The translations under genes were made by a program, and so were the position numbers. From positions 1 to 64,000 of the forward strand of contig NZ_MDED01000009.1 in NCBI RefSeq assembly GCF_002939885.1: a DNA stretch of 64,000 nt, written 5' to 3'. Shown one piece after another: positions 41,095-50,882 of the stretch. The stretch comes from Xanthomonas cucurbitae. Its GTDB lineage: Bacteria; Pseudomonadota; Gammaproteobacteria; Xanthomonadales; Xanthomonadaceae. The notes below the pieces were generated by a model, which did no database searches, was not told the origin of the DNA, and was given only the letters and a program-made list of their open reading frames with translations. How positions within the stretch are numbered: the first letter of the stretch is position 1; every line of letters begins with the position of its first letter.

Positions 41095-42540
41095 ATGTTC
41101 AGCGCTGAGGTGGAACCTGCGTGGAGTTTCGAGGCGTGGCGTGCGTTGGCGCGGGCGGGGTGGTGTGCGCAGGTGGAGCCGGACCATGTGGCGTGGAATG
41201 GCGGGGCGCAGGGTGGGTTGCTGATGGGGCAGGGGATGTTGGAATTGCCGGTGCTGGCCGCACCGCCACGGGTGTCGGCGGAGTTCATGCAGCTGGCCGC
41301 ATCGGTGCTGTGCCATCGCGATCCGCAGCGGCACGCGGTGTTGTACCGGTTGTTGTGGCGGATTGCCTCGGGCGAGAAGGCGCTGCTGGAGCGCGCCACC
41401 GATGTGGACGTGCATCGCTTGCGGCAATGGCAGAAGGCGGTGCAGCGTGATACGCACAAGATGAAGGCGTTCGTGCGCTTTCGCCGGCTGCCTGGCGAAG
41501 ACGAAGACTTCGTGGCCTGGTTCGAGCCGGAACATCACATCGTGGACCGCGTTGCCCCGTTCTTTGCGCGGCGCTTTGCTGGCATGCGCTGGGCGATCCT
41601 GACCCCGTATCGCAGCGTACGCTGGGATGGTCAGGCCCTGGCGTTCGGCGAGGGGGCGGTGCGCACGCAGGTGCCGGCCGACGATGCGCAGGAAACCCTG
41701 TGGCGCACCTACTATGCGCACATCTTCAATCCGGCGCGGCTCAATCCCACCATGATGCGGCAGGAAATGCCGCAGAAATACTGGAAGAACCTGCCCGAAG
41801 CAGCCTTGTTGCCGGAGCTGATCCGCGAGGCCGGCGTGCGCGTGCGCGAAATGGCCGAGCGTGCGCCCGAGCCGGTACGGCGGCGGGTGCCGGTGGCTCC
41901 CATCCCCGCTGCCGCCGAGCCGGCGCAGAGCATCGCGCAGTTGCGCACGGCCGCGCGCGATTGCCGGCGCTGCGCGTTGTGGCAGCCGGCCACCCAGACC
42001 GTGTTCGGCGAAGGGCCGGAGAATGCAGCGGTGATGGTGATCGGCGAGCAGCCCGGCGATGAAGAGGATCTGAGCGGGCGTCCCTTCGTCGGGCCTGCCG
42101 GGCGCCTGTTCAACATGGCCTTGGGCGAGTTGGGCGTGGATCGCGGAACGTTCTACCTCACCAATGCGGTCAAGCACTTCCGCTTCGAGCAACGCGGCAA
42201 GCGCCGCCTGCATCGCAACCCCGAGCGCACGCATGTGCAGGCGTGCAGCGGCTGGTTGCAGGCCGAGCGCGCGCAATTGCGTCCCGCGCAGATCGTCTGC
42301 CTGGGCGCCACCGCAGCACAGGCGGTACTGGGCAGCACGTTCCGGCTGATGCAGCAGCGCGGGCAGTGGCTACGCCTGGACGACGGCACACCGGTGCTGA
42401 CCACGGTGCATCCATCCTGGGTGCTGCGGCAGGAATCGGAGTCGGCGCGGGAGGAGGGATATCGGCGCTTCGTGGAGGATCTGCGCCAACTGCTTGCGGC
42501 ACCCGACGCAGTGCCACCGCATGGCGCCAACGGCGCGTAG
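41095..42540 (+). CDS. UdgX-family uracil-DNA binding protein fused to a DUF4130 domain
   Basis: A 481-aa fusion. Residues 1-250 are DUF4130 (YRLLWRIASGEKALLERATD, then DTHKMKAFVRF and WFEPEHHIVDR). Residues about 280-470 form a family-4-like uracil-DNA glycosylase domain: GEQPGDEEDLSGRPFVGPAG and TTVHPSWVLR. The loop KRRLH with His373 is the UdgX hallmark; in studied UdgX proteins this His forms a covalent link to the abasic site left after uracil removal. Together with the radical SAM protein upstream it is thought to act in DNA repair. The ATG at 41095 has GGAG about a dozen bases upstream. Confidence 0.93.
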   Translation: MFSAEVEPAWSFEAWRALARAGWCAQVEPDHVAWNGGAQGGLLMGQGMLELPVLAAPPRVSAEFMQLAASVLCHRDPQRHAVLYRLLWRIASGEKALLERATDVDVHRLRQWQKAVQRDTHKMKAFVRFRRLPGEDEDFVAWFEPEHHIVDRVAPFFARRFAGMRWAILTPYRSVRWDGQALAFGEGAVRTQVPADDAQETLWRTYYAHIFNPARLNPTMMRQEMPQKYWKNLPEAALLPELIREAGVRVREMAERAPEPVRRRVPVAPIPAAAEPAQSIAQLRTAARDCRRCALWQPATQTVFGEGPENAAVMVIGEQPGDEEDLSGRPFVGPAGRLFNMALGELGVDRGTFYLTNAVKHFRFEQRGKRRLHRNPERTHVQACSGWLQAERAQLRPAQIVCLGATAAQAVLGSTFRLMQQRGQWLRLDDGTPVLTTVHPSWVLRQESESAREEGYRRFVEDLRQLLAAPDAVPPHGANGA

Positions 42541-42877
42541 GACACCAGCAGGAAGGTCCTGCCGAAAAAACCAGAAAAGCGCGTGCAGGCGCATGCGCGT
42601 GGTGTCGCAGTTCCATTGACACCAAAGGAGCCAGCGGCCTGTCACGCGTTGCGGTACGCGGCGTCGCGGTGATGCTGACGACACCGGCGGCTGGCTCTTG
42701 CGCAAGGCAAGGTCGGCCAACGCGCAGCGCAGTTGTCGCCGAGGTGCAGGGGCGTCCAGGCATGCGGTAAGGCATCCCAATGACGCATCGCGCGGGCCGG
42801 GGCGCCCCTGCATGACACGTTACCCGTCTGCTGGACTGCCCGCCCGCCCGGTCGCGCTGACCGGGCGAGCGCAGCGC
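42541..42877. other. intergenic stretch between convergent genes; one GC hairpin
   Basis: No gene is supported. A 9-bp stem, CGCCCGGTC/GACCGGGCG (42845-42867), lies just past the fasciclin stop and may terminate its transcript, but it has no T run. Confidence 0.45.
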
Positions 42878-43435
42878 TTACGGCATCAGGACCTTGTCGA
42901 TCACGTGGATCACGCCATTGCTCTGCACGACGTCGGCAATGGTGACGTTGGCGGTGTTGCCCTTGGCATCGGTCAGGGTGACCTTCTTGCCGTTGAGTTT
43001 GGCGGTGAGCGATTCGCCCTGCACGGTGGTGAGCTTGGCACTGCCGCCGCCGGCCTTGATCTTTGCGATCAGCGACGCTGCATCCACCTTGCCCGGTACG
43101 ACGTGGTAGGTCAGCACCTTGGTCAGGGTGGGCTTGGATTCGGGCTTCAACAGGGTGTCCACGGTGCCGGCCGGCAATGCGGCGAAGGCCGCGTTGGTGG
43201 GTGCAAACACGGTGAACGGGCCCGGGCCTTTCAGGGTTTCGACCAGGCCTGCGGCCTTGACTGCGGCGACCAGGGTGGTGTGATCCTTGGAGTTGGCCGC
43301 GTTATCGACAATGTCCTTGGTGACCAGCATCGGCGCACCACCCACCATCGGGTTGGAGGCGGCATAGACCGGCGCCGTTGCGGTGGTGAGGGCAATGGCG
43401 GTGGCAATGGCAAGCGACTTCAACGAGGTCTTCAT
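42878..43435 (-). CDS. secreted fasciclin-domain protein
   Basis: A 185-aa protein with a Sec signal peptide ([18 protein letters not shown], cut after about residue 25) and one fasciclin (FAS1) domain. The H1 motif is [15 protein letters not shown] and the H2 motif [21 protein letters not shown] lies between. FAS1 domains mediate adhesion to surfaces or carbohydrates. The ATG at 43435 (MKTSLKSL) is the only sensible start. Single-gene unit. Confidence 0.95.
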   Translation of the reverse strand: MKTSLKSLAIATAIALTTATAPVYAASNPMVGGAPMLVTKDIVDNAANSKDHTTLVAAVKAAGLVETLKGPGPFTVFAPTNAAFAALPAGTVDTLLKPESKPTLTKVLTYHVVPGKVDAASLIAKIKAGGGSAKLTTVQGESLTAKLNGKKVTLTDAKGNTANVTIADVVQSNGVIHVIDKVLMP

Positions 43436-43851
43436 GAGGCAGCGATCCTTTGGGTAGGCGGGCGCCTGGGTGGCGACCGTAGATCCTGATACGCCGGCAG
43501 ATGCCGTCCGGATGCATCACGTGGTTTTTACATAATGAAGTGATCGCTTGGGCTCGCTACGACGTACGCCTATTGCACCTGATGAGACGGCGAGACAGGT
43601 GCGGTGCAGCGCGTGCCGATGCGCGCGGTCGCCGTGCAGCTGACACAGCTGAAGGACTCCAAAAGTCGTACCAATCTTCGCTTCCATCAAGCTGCAGTCA
43701 GCAAGCCGAACGTAATGTCGTACACCACACATGGATCGCCATCTCGTAGGGTGCAAACTCGCATGGATGGCTCGCGTGTGTGGCCAATCGGCAACATCCA
43801 ACGGCGCAGTGCCACTGCGCGACGAATCACATCGAACAAGGGCTGCACGCA
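43436..43851. other. intergenic stretch between divergent secreted-protein genes, nothing recognised
   Basis: Promoters for the fasciclin gene (minus) and the following secreted-protein gene (plus) should lie here; none could be defined with confidence, and no RNA gene or repeat was seen. Confidence 0.4.
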
Positions 43852-44487
43852 ATGACGTCGATTACACCGCGCGCTATCGCGCCAGTTCTCACCGCCTGCC
43901 TGGCTACCGGGTGCTTGATGCTGTCCGGTGTCACGCAGGCTGCGGCTGTAGCGCCGGGGCCAACAGCTGCTGTGCAGGCGCCTGCCGCTGTGAACTATCG
44001 GCCCCACCAGCAATGGCGTGTTCCGGGCGAGTGGGAGTTCAGCGTCGATTCGGTGCGCGTTGCCAAGGTCAGGATTCGCGATGACGGTGGCGGCGCCTGG
44101 ATTCCCACACAGGTGGTGGTGTTGACATACAGCTACAAGAATCTGGGCTTCGACGACAGCGCCAACTTCAAGGATGGTGGGCCGTCGACGCTGGCGTTCT
44201 CAAAAGCCCACCTCGGCATGGTCGATGCGCACGATTCGCAGAACGTTGGTTCAGGCAGCTATCCGGTGGATATCGCGCTGGTGCAGGATGTCGATGGCCG
44301 CAAGGTCGGCCAGGAAATGACCAAGGCGCAGTGGCCGTTCGCCTTTGCCAAGCAGGTCAAGACGGTCAAGGTCACAGTGAGCCATTACGATTCCAAGCGG
44401 GTCCTGCATGAGGCCACCTTCGTGGTCCCGGTGCAGGCCGCGCTGCCTGCGAAGAAGACCGGACACAGGCCCGCTCGGCACAGCTGA
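43852..44487 (+). CDS. secreted hypothetical protein with a beta-sandwich-like domain
   Basis: A 211-aa protein with a signal peptide (LTACLATGCLMLSGVTQAAA). The mature part has regular strands (EWEFSVDSVRVAKVRI, QVVVLTYSYKNLGFD, VKTVKVTVSHYD), resembling the DUF4352/telokin-like immunoglobulin fold, in which a domain follows a VLTYSYKN-type core strand. Family assignment is tentative. The ATG at 43852 has AAGGG upstream. The end is basic (KKTGHRPARHS). Confidence 0.7.
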   Translation: MTSITPRAIAPVLTACLATGCLMLSGVTQAAAVAPGPTAAVQAPAAVNYRPHQQWRVPGEWEFSVDSVRVAKVRIRDDGGGAWIPTQVVVLTYSYKNLGFDDSANFKDGGPSTLAFSKAHLGMVDAHDSQNVGSGSYPVDIALVQDVDGRKVGQEMTKAQWPFAFAKQVKTVKVTVSHYDSKRVLHEATFVVPVQAALPAKKTGHRPARHS

Positions 44488-44776
44488 TCGCGCAGCCGGG
44501 CGCAGCAGTCCGGCCAGGCGATCCATCCAGTCAGCACACCGCCGCATGACCCTGCCGGGCTGCGGCAGTCGTGGGTGGTTGAAAGCACAGCATGCGATGC
44601 CAACGTCGGCATGCCGATGACGCCTGCGCTTCCAAATGCACAAGCAACGCCAGGTGCGGCGCGTGCGGCACCGGTGGTTTCATCACCGGTTGCAAACCGG
44701 TATGGTCCCGTGGGTGCGCTGTCCGCTGTCGCCCAGGCCGATGCGGCGCGCGCCATCTTTATCTTCCGGGCTTTGC

Positions 44777-46414
44777 ATGCATTCGATCGATGTCGTCCTC
44801 GCCATGTTGCTGGCGGTCGCGGCCAGCGGTTACCTGATCCGTATCCTGCCGTTCTCGCTGCCATTGCCGTTGGTCCAGATCGCGCTTGGCGCGGTGGTCT
44901 CGGGTGTGTTCGATGCCGGGCACGAGCTGGAACCGGAACTGTTCTTCCTGCTGTTCCTGCCGCCGCTGCTGTTTCTCGATGGCTGGCGCATCCCCAAGCA
45001 AGGCCTGTTTCGCGACAAGGCGGCGATCCTGGAGCTGGCGCTGGGGCTGGTCGTCTTCACCGTCATTGGTGCCGGCTTCCTGATTCACTGGCTGATCCCG
45101 GCGATGCCGTTGGCGGTGGCATTCGCGCTGGCGGCGATCGTGTCGCCCACCGATCCGGTGGCAGTCTCTTCGATCGCCTCCAAGGTGCCGATTCCCAAGC
45201 GCCTGATGCATATCCTGGAAGGCGAGTCGCTGCTCAACGACGCCTCCGGCCTGGTGTGCTTCCAGTTCGCAGTGGCCGCCGTGCTCACCGGCACGTTCTC
45301 GGTGGCCACCGCCTCGCTGACCTTCCTGTGGGTGGCCTTGGCCGGGTTGGGATTGGGCGTTGCCACCACCTTCGGGTTGAGCCGCATCCAGGCCTGGATC
45401 TGGCGGCATTTCGGCGAAGAGCCCGGTTCGGCGATCCTGGTCAATCTGCTCAACCCGTTTGCGGCGTACCTGCTGGCCGAAGCCTTCCATGCCTCCGGTA
45501 TCCTGGCCGCCGTGGCCGCCGGCATCACCATGAGCTACGTGGAAATGGCCGGCAATGCGCCGGGCAATATGCGCCTACAGCGTTCGGCGGTGTGGGACAC
45601 GGTGCAGTTCACCTTCAACGGCATCATCTTCGTGCTGTTGGGCGAACAGCTGCCGGGTATCCTGGATGGCGCAGTGCGCAGCGTGCAGGAGGCCGGGCAC
45701 CTCAATCCGTGGTGGCTGGCCGTGTATGTGGCAACCATCAGCACCAGCCTGATGGCGTTGCGGTTCGTGTGGGTATTCCTGTCGCTGCGCTGGAACATCT
45801 TCAAGGCGCAGCGACGCGGCGAGCAGCATGTGAGCCCGCCATGGCGGATCGTGGTGGCGGTGTCGCTGGCCGGCGTGCGCGGGGCGATCACCCTGGCCGG
45901 CGTGCTGACCCTGCCGCTGGTGCTGCAGGACGGCACGCCCTTTCCCGCCCGCCAGCTGGCGATCTTCCTGGCGGCCTCGGTGATCCTGGTGTCGCTGCTG
46001 GTGGCCAGCGTCGCCTTGCCGCAGCTGTTGCGCGGGCTGGAGTTGCCGGAAGAAGAAGACGAGCAGCAGAAGGAAGACCTGGCCATCAAGGCAGCCTCGC
46101 AGGCGGCGCTGGACGCGGTGGAAAAGCTGCGCCAGCGGCTGGTGGAAGACAGCGCGCATGCCGAGCGCTACAACGCTGCCGCCAACCAGGTCAGCCAGCG
46201 CTATCAGCGCAAGCTGGGCGCGGTGGACATGGCCGAGACCGATCCGGAAGAAGCTGGCGCCTACGAGCAGGCCCTGCGCCAGTTCCGCCACACCGCCTTG
46301 GTGGCCGAGCGCAACGAGTTGTTCAAGCTGGCCCGGCGGCGCGAGATTTCCGACGACCTGTCGCGGCGGCTGGTGCGCAACCTGGACCTGATCGAGTCGC
46401 GCAAGCGCGCGTGA
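44777..46414 (+). CDS. CPA1-family Na+/H+ antiporter
   Basis: A 545-aa membrane protein with about 12 helices followed by a cytoplasmic helical tail of about 110 residues rich in Glu, Gln and Arg. Transport motifs are [15 protein letters not shown] and [15 protein letters not shown] (the ND ion-binding pair of electroneutral CPA1 exchangers), with [15 protein letters not shown] later. It exports Na+ or other cations for protons, contributing to pH and salt balance. The ATG at 44777 ([12 protein letters not shown]) begins directly at the first helix. Confidence 0.94.
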   Translation: MHSIDVVLAMLLAVAASGYLIRILPFSLPLPLVQIALGAVVSGVFDAGHELEPELFFLLFLPPLLFLDGWRIPKQGLFRDKAAILELALGLVVFTVIGAGFLIHWLIPAMPLAVAFALAAIVSPTDPVAVSSIASKVPIPKRLMHILEGESLLNDASGLVCFQFAVAAVLTGTFSVATASLTFLWVALAGLGLGVATTFGLSRIQAWIWRHFGEEPGSAILVNLLNPFAAYLLAEAFHASGILAAVAAGITMSYVEMAGNAPGNMRLQRSAVWDTVQFTFNGIIFVLLGEQLPGILDGAVRSVQEAGHLNPWWLAVYVATISTSLMALRFVWVFLSLRWNIFKAQRRGEQHVSPPWRIVVAVSLAGVRGAITLAGVLTLPLVLQDGTPFPARQLAIFLAASVILVSLLVASVALPQLLRGLELPEEEDEQQKEDLAIKAASQAALDAVEKLRQRLVEDSAHAERYNAAANQVSQRYQRKLGAVDMAETDPEEAGAYEQALRQFRHTALVAERNELFKLARRREISDDLSRRLVRNLDLIESRKRA

Positions 46415-46471
46415 GCGCGCGGGAATGGGGAATGGGGAATCGGAAGAGCCGGAGCAGTGGCGCCGTGTCTT

Positions 46472-46539
46472 GTAGGAGCGCACCTGGGCGCGCGACGCGA
46501 CGCACCGGTAACGCCTCTCGCGCCCTGGTGCGCTCCTAC
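46472..46539. repeat. GTAG-type REP palindrome, antiporter-ABC interval, first copy
   Basis: Arms of 21 bp starting GTAGGAGCGCACCTGGGC pair with one mismatch. It belongs to the same GTAG class as the copies at 6900 and 7059 but with an ACC instead of CCC core. Confidence 0.82.
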
Positions 46540-46566
46540 GACATCGCGGGCGATAGGAGGATTTGG

Positions 46567-46802
46567 GTATCGCAGCCGCTGAGCGGACGCGCTGCGCAAT
46601 GGCGGGTGTTGTCCGGTAGGCAGCAGGCACCCGGCGAAATGATCACGGCCGCTGTAGGAGCGCACCTGGGCGCGAGCGGCGTTCTCTGGACAGCTTCGTC
46701 GCGCCCCGGTGCGCTCCTACGACATCGCGCGTGGGCATCGCAGCCGCTGAGCGGACGCGGCGCGCAGCGGCGGGTGTTGTCCGGTGGGCAGCAGGCACCC
46801 AG
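46567..46802. repeat. direct duplication of about 66 bp around a second GTAG palindrome
   Basis: The segments 46567-46632 and 46736-46802 share ATCGCAGCCGCTGAGCGGAC and GGGTGTTGTCCGGT, with a few substitutions. Between them lies another GTAG palindrome (46654-46720, arms of 22 bp with one mismatch). The unit, REP plus following spacer, seems to have been duplicated or inserted twice in tandem. The rest of 46415-46899 has a GGGAATGGGGAATC motif at about 46421 and the promoter region of the ABC genes. Confidence 0.75.
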
Positions 46803-46899
46803 TAAATCCTGGGTCGGGAGACACTATCCCACCAGACCCCCTCCCATCGTCACGGCGCGCCGCCTACCCTGTGGCGCTCATCGTTGCCGTGCAGAGCCC

Positions 46900-47840
<941 letters not shown>

Positions 47841-47844
<4 letters not shown>

Positions 47845-48602
47845 ATCTGCACGCGATTGCCGCGATCTACCGGTTCGAAATGGCGCGCGCCTTCCGCACG
47901 CTCACCCAGTCGATCGCCTCGCCGGTGTTGTCGACCTCGTTGTACTTCGTGGTGTTCGGTGCGGCGATCGGCTCGCGCATGGGTGATATCGACGGCATCA
48001 GCTACGGCGCCTTCATCATCCCCGGCCTGGTGATGCTGTCGCTGCTCAACGAGAGCATCTCCAATGCCTCGTTCGGCATCTACATGCCGCGCTGGGCCGG
48101 CACGATCTACGAGGTGCTGTCCGCGCCGGTGGCGTGGTGGGAGATCGTGATCGGCTACGTGGGTGCGGCGGCCACCAAGTCGGTGATGCTGGGGCTGTTG
48201 ATCCTGCTCACCGCGCGGCTGTTCGTGCCCTACGAGATCGCCCATCCGGTGTGGATGCTAGGCTTTCTGGTGCTCACCGCGCTGACCTTCAGCCTGTTCG
48301 GTTTCATCATCGGCATCTGGGCCGATGGCTTCGAGAAACTGCAGGTGATTCCGCTGATGGTGGTGACGCCGCTGACCTTCCTGGGCGGCAGCTTCTATTC
48401 GATCAGCATGCTGCCGCCGCTATGGCAGAAGGTCACCTTGTTCAACCCGGTGGTCTATCTCATCAGCGGATTCCGCTGGAGTTTTTATGGCAAGGCCGAC
48501 GTGCACATCGCGGTGAGCACCGGCATGACCTTGCTGTTTCTGGTGGTATGCCTGGGCGTGGTGGCGGCGATCTTCCGCAGCGGCTATCGGCTCAAGGCCT
48601 GA
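47841..48602 (+). CDS. ABC-2 type exporter, permease
   Basis: A 253-aa inner-membrane protein with six hydrophobic helices. The ABC-2 signature region is [27 protein letters not shown]-like near the C-terminus, with [15 protein letters not shown] before it. It overlaps the ATPase gene by ATGA, so the two are made together as one exporter. YadH-like; substrate unknown. Confidence 0.94.
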
Positions 48603-48644
48603 GGCGATTGCGGCCCAGGCAGCGCCGGAACCGCCATGCGCGGT

Positions 48645-48899
48645 TCACTCGGTGGCCGGTTTGGTGTCCAGGTAATACGCCACCACCTCGCCCTTGACCT
48701 TGGTCGTCATCGGGTTGCCGCGACGGTCGCGGGCCTTGCCGACCTGCACCTTGATCCAGCCTTCGCTGACCGAGTATTCCTCCACGTTGTCGCGTTCGAC
48801 ACCGTTGAAGCGCACGCCGACGCCACGGTTGAGGGCATCGGCATCGTGGAACGGGCTGCGTGCATCGATGGCCAGGTGATCGGGAGGAGTATCGCTCAT
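48645..48899 (-). CDS. DUF3297 protein
   Basis: An 84-aa soluble protein matching DUF3297: DTPPDHLAIDARSPFHD at the start, then GVGVRFNGVERDNVEEY and KVQVGKARDRRGNPM. The family is common in proteobacteria and has no assigned function. The ATG at 48899 gives the standard family N-terminus; there is no strong ribosome-binding site. It converges on the ABC exporter genes. Confidence 0.9.
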   Translation of the reverse strand: MSDTPPDHLAIDARSPFHDADALNRGVGVRFNGVERDNVEEYSVSEGWIKVQVGKARDRRGNPMTTKVKGEVVAYYLDTKPATE

Positions 48900-49064
48900 G
48901 GGAAAGGCGTCATGACCAACCGGGATGGCGGTCTTCGGCCGCACAGGATACGGGCCTGCGCCGGGAAGACCAGCCCCGCCGTGGGCGATGCAGGCGGGAG
49001 CCTGGTTTGCTTGCGCGGCGTCAGGCCTCACACTTCGCACCTGCAATCCTGGAGCGAGACCGCC

Positions 49065-49613
49065 ATGCCCGACAACAGTGCCGATTACGAAGACGACGAA
49101 GGCCTGCAGCCCGAAGGCGACGAAGACGATGTGGACGATCATCCGGCGCGGGTCTGGAACCTGCTGGTGCTGATCAACCCGGGTGACGAAGACACCGCCC
49201 TGGCTCAGTTCGACGCCTGGCGCGAGGCACAGGCCGGTGCAGCCGACGACGGCGATGACGCCTGGTTGTGGACGCTGAAGGACGTGATCGACTGGCGCTC
49301 GGGCTTCTATGTCGACTGGAAGGACACCGATTCGTTCATCGCCGCCATCGACGAGCTCAGCGCGCGCTGGAACCTGCGCATCGACTGGGGCGGCGACCTG
49401 GACGACGAAGACTTCGCCGGCAAGCTCGACGTGCCCGACCTGATGGCGGTGGCCTTCGACCGCCTGCGCGAGCACGGCTACTCGCTGTGGAACTGGAACA
49501 CCGGCGGCGATGCCTACGCCGGCTGGATGGCCCTCAGCCGCGACGACGACGCCATGCTGGCACTGACCTCGTTGCTGGGTGTGGAAGTGCGCCTGGGCAA
49601 TGAGGCGTTCTGA
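49065..49613 (+). CDS. acidic hypothetical protein (DUF6630-like)
   Basis: A 182-aa soluble, very acidic protein: an N-terminal stretch rich in Asp and Glu, then LLVLINPGDEDTALAQFDAW, LWTLKDVIDWRSGFYVDWKD and YSLWNWNTGGDAYAGWM. It fits a conserved family I associate with DUF6630; no function is known. The ATG at 49065 has GGAG ten bases upstream. It is followed by an inverted-repeat region. Confidence 0.75.
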   Translation: MPDNSADYEDDEGLQPEGDEDDVDDHPARVWNLLVLINPGDEDTALAQFDAWREAQAGAADDGDDAWLWTLKDVIDWRSGFYVDWKDTDSFIAAIDELSARWNLRIDWGGDLDDEDFAGKLDVPDLMAVAFDRLREHGYSLWNWNTGGDAYAGWMALSRDDDAMLALTSLLGVEVRLGNEAF

Positions 49614-49617
49614 GTGA

Positions 49618-49894
49618 CGGGAATCGGGAATGGGGAATCGGGAATCGCAAGAGCGGTTCCCGAGTGATTTGGGGTATGGGGGTGGTTTTTTGTGTGCAAT
49701 GCGCCGTCACCGCAACTGGTGCAGGGTTTTTGCCGCAGCTGCATCGCATGGGTGTTGAACGACGGAACGTGAAACGAAAGGTGCCGCTACGCCATGACGT
49801 TCTTGCGTAAAAGCACTCCGTACCGGGCTTTTTCAAGGACACCGCAGCCCACGACGCCCCCGCTCTTACGATTCCCCATTCCCGATTCCCGATT
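49618..49894. repeat. inverted GGGAAT-rich repeats flanking a non-coding stretch
   Basis: At 49618-49655 runs of GGGAATCGGGAATGGGGAATC end in CAAGAGCGG; at about 49853-49894 the same block appears inverted (CGCTCTTACGATTCCCC). The arms bracket roughly 200 bp with no open frame. A related GGGAATGGGGAATC motif occurs at about 46421. It looks like a dispersed intergenic repeat. Confidence 0.65.
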
Positions 49895-50178
49895 CACGGC
49901 AGCTCACCCCGCGCCTGCGCCCGTGCATTGGCGATCAATGCCTTGAGCCGTGCGCGGTCGGTGTGGCGGGAAATGGGGATGGCGCCCAGGGCGATCGCCT
50001 CGGCGCGCAGCGGGGCGGGCACGTCGTAGTGCGCGCCGCTGAGCTTGTTCTGGAAGGCGCGGCGAGGAATGCCCAGCCGCGCCGCCATGGCATGCAACTC
50101 GTCCAGCGTGTCGCCTAGCAGATGCGCCCAGCGCTGGTCGCGCCATAGCTGCACTGCATCGTCGATGTAGACGGCCAT
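49894..50178 (-). CDS. DUF4031 protein
   Basis: A 94-aa protein matching DUF4031: MAVYIDDA at the start, GDTLDELHAMAARLGIPRRAFQ and PISRHTDRARLKAL near the end. The family is small, soluble and of unknown function; the MAVYVDD opening is diagnostic. The gene lies 8 bp downstream of the acidic-tailed protein at 50187, so the two are probably co-transcribed. Confidence 0.88.
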   Translation of the reverse strand: MAVYIDDAVQLWRDQRWAHLLGDTLDELHAMAARLGIPRRAFQNKLSGAHYDVPAPLRAEAIALGAIPISRHTDRARLKALIANARAQARGELP

Positions 50179-50186
50179 CGGCCGGG

Positions 50187-50735
50187 TCAGGCCTGCTTGT
50201 TGGCGGTGTTGGGATGCTTGTCGGCGCTGTCGGCGTCGGCCGCTTCGTCGGTTGCGCTGTCGACGGTCGCGTCGTCTGCGCTGCCCGCTTCGTCGCCAGC
50301 TGCGTCTTCGTCCTCGTCGTCCGCGTCGTTCGTGTCTTCCTCATCGGCATCGGCGTTCTGGAACTCTTCCACCAGCTGAGTCAGGTATTCCTCCGCGGTC
50401 TGGCTTTCCTCGGCGGCCAGGTCGTCGATCATCTGCTGCAGCTGGAACGAATACTCCAGCGTGATGGTCTTGCCCTCGGCTTCCTGCAGGTTGGCCAGGT
50501 GCTTGAGCATGGCCAGCATGGGCACCGGGTTGTCGGCGCTGCCCATGGTCTGGCCGCCGATGGACAGCATCCACTCGCTGTCGTCCTGCAGGCCGATGGC
50601 GGCCACGACGCGGCCGTCGGCATCCTGCAACACGGCATGGTTGGTGATCTGGGGCGCCTGGCCCAGCCGGACGAAGGGGCGCTTGGGCTGCTGCTTCTTG
50701 CGCTTGTCGCGCTTGGCCTTGGAATTGCGGGACAC
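50187..50735 (-). CDS. hypothetical protein with basic N-terminus and long acidic tail
   Basis: A 182-aa protein. The first 20 residues are strongly basic (SRNSKAKRDKRKKQQPKRP), a core of about 90 residues follows (ITNHAVLQDADGRVVAAIGLQDD, MLAMLKHLANLQEAEG), and the last 60 residues are Asp/Glu/Ala-rich and surely disordered. I do not recognise a family. The ATG at 50735 is the only plausible start. Basic-then-acidic architecture suggests an RNA- or DNA-associated protein, but this is speculation. Confidence 0.75.
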   Translation of the reverse strand: MSRNSKAKRDKRKKQQPKRPFVRLGQAPQITNHAVLQDADGRVVAAIGLQDDSEWMLSIGGQTMGSADNPVPMLAMLKHLANLQEAEGKTITLEYSFQLQQMIDDLAAEESQTAEEYLTQLVEEFQNADADEEDTNDADDEDEDAAGDEAGSADDATVDSATDEAADADSADKHPNTANKQA

Positions 50736-50882
50736 GGTGTTCTCGACGCTGGGAATGGTCGGTCATTCTAGAGCGTGCACCACACGATGCGTTGCGCGCC
50801 GCGTGGCGGCACGGACACAGAACGGAGAAATCTCCCCGTTCCGGCGGCGGGCGCCGCCTGTGTCAGCGGCCGGGGCGGCGGC

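Noticed and set aside
40845-41108. A possible Gln/Arg-rich protein
   Set aside because: It is the translation of the hexamer tract, with no ribosome-binding site and no conserved part; low-complexity DNA stays open in several frames.
44575-46899. A long plus-strand extension upstream of the ABC ATPase gene
   Set aside because: It reads the antiporter gene in the wrong frame and crosses GTAG palindromes; the ATPase family start is at 46900.
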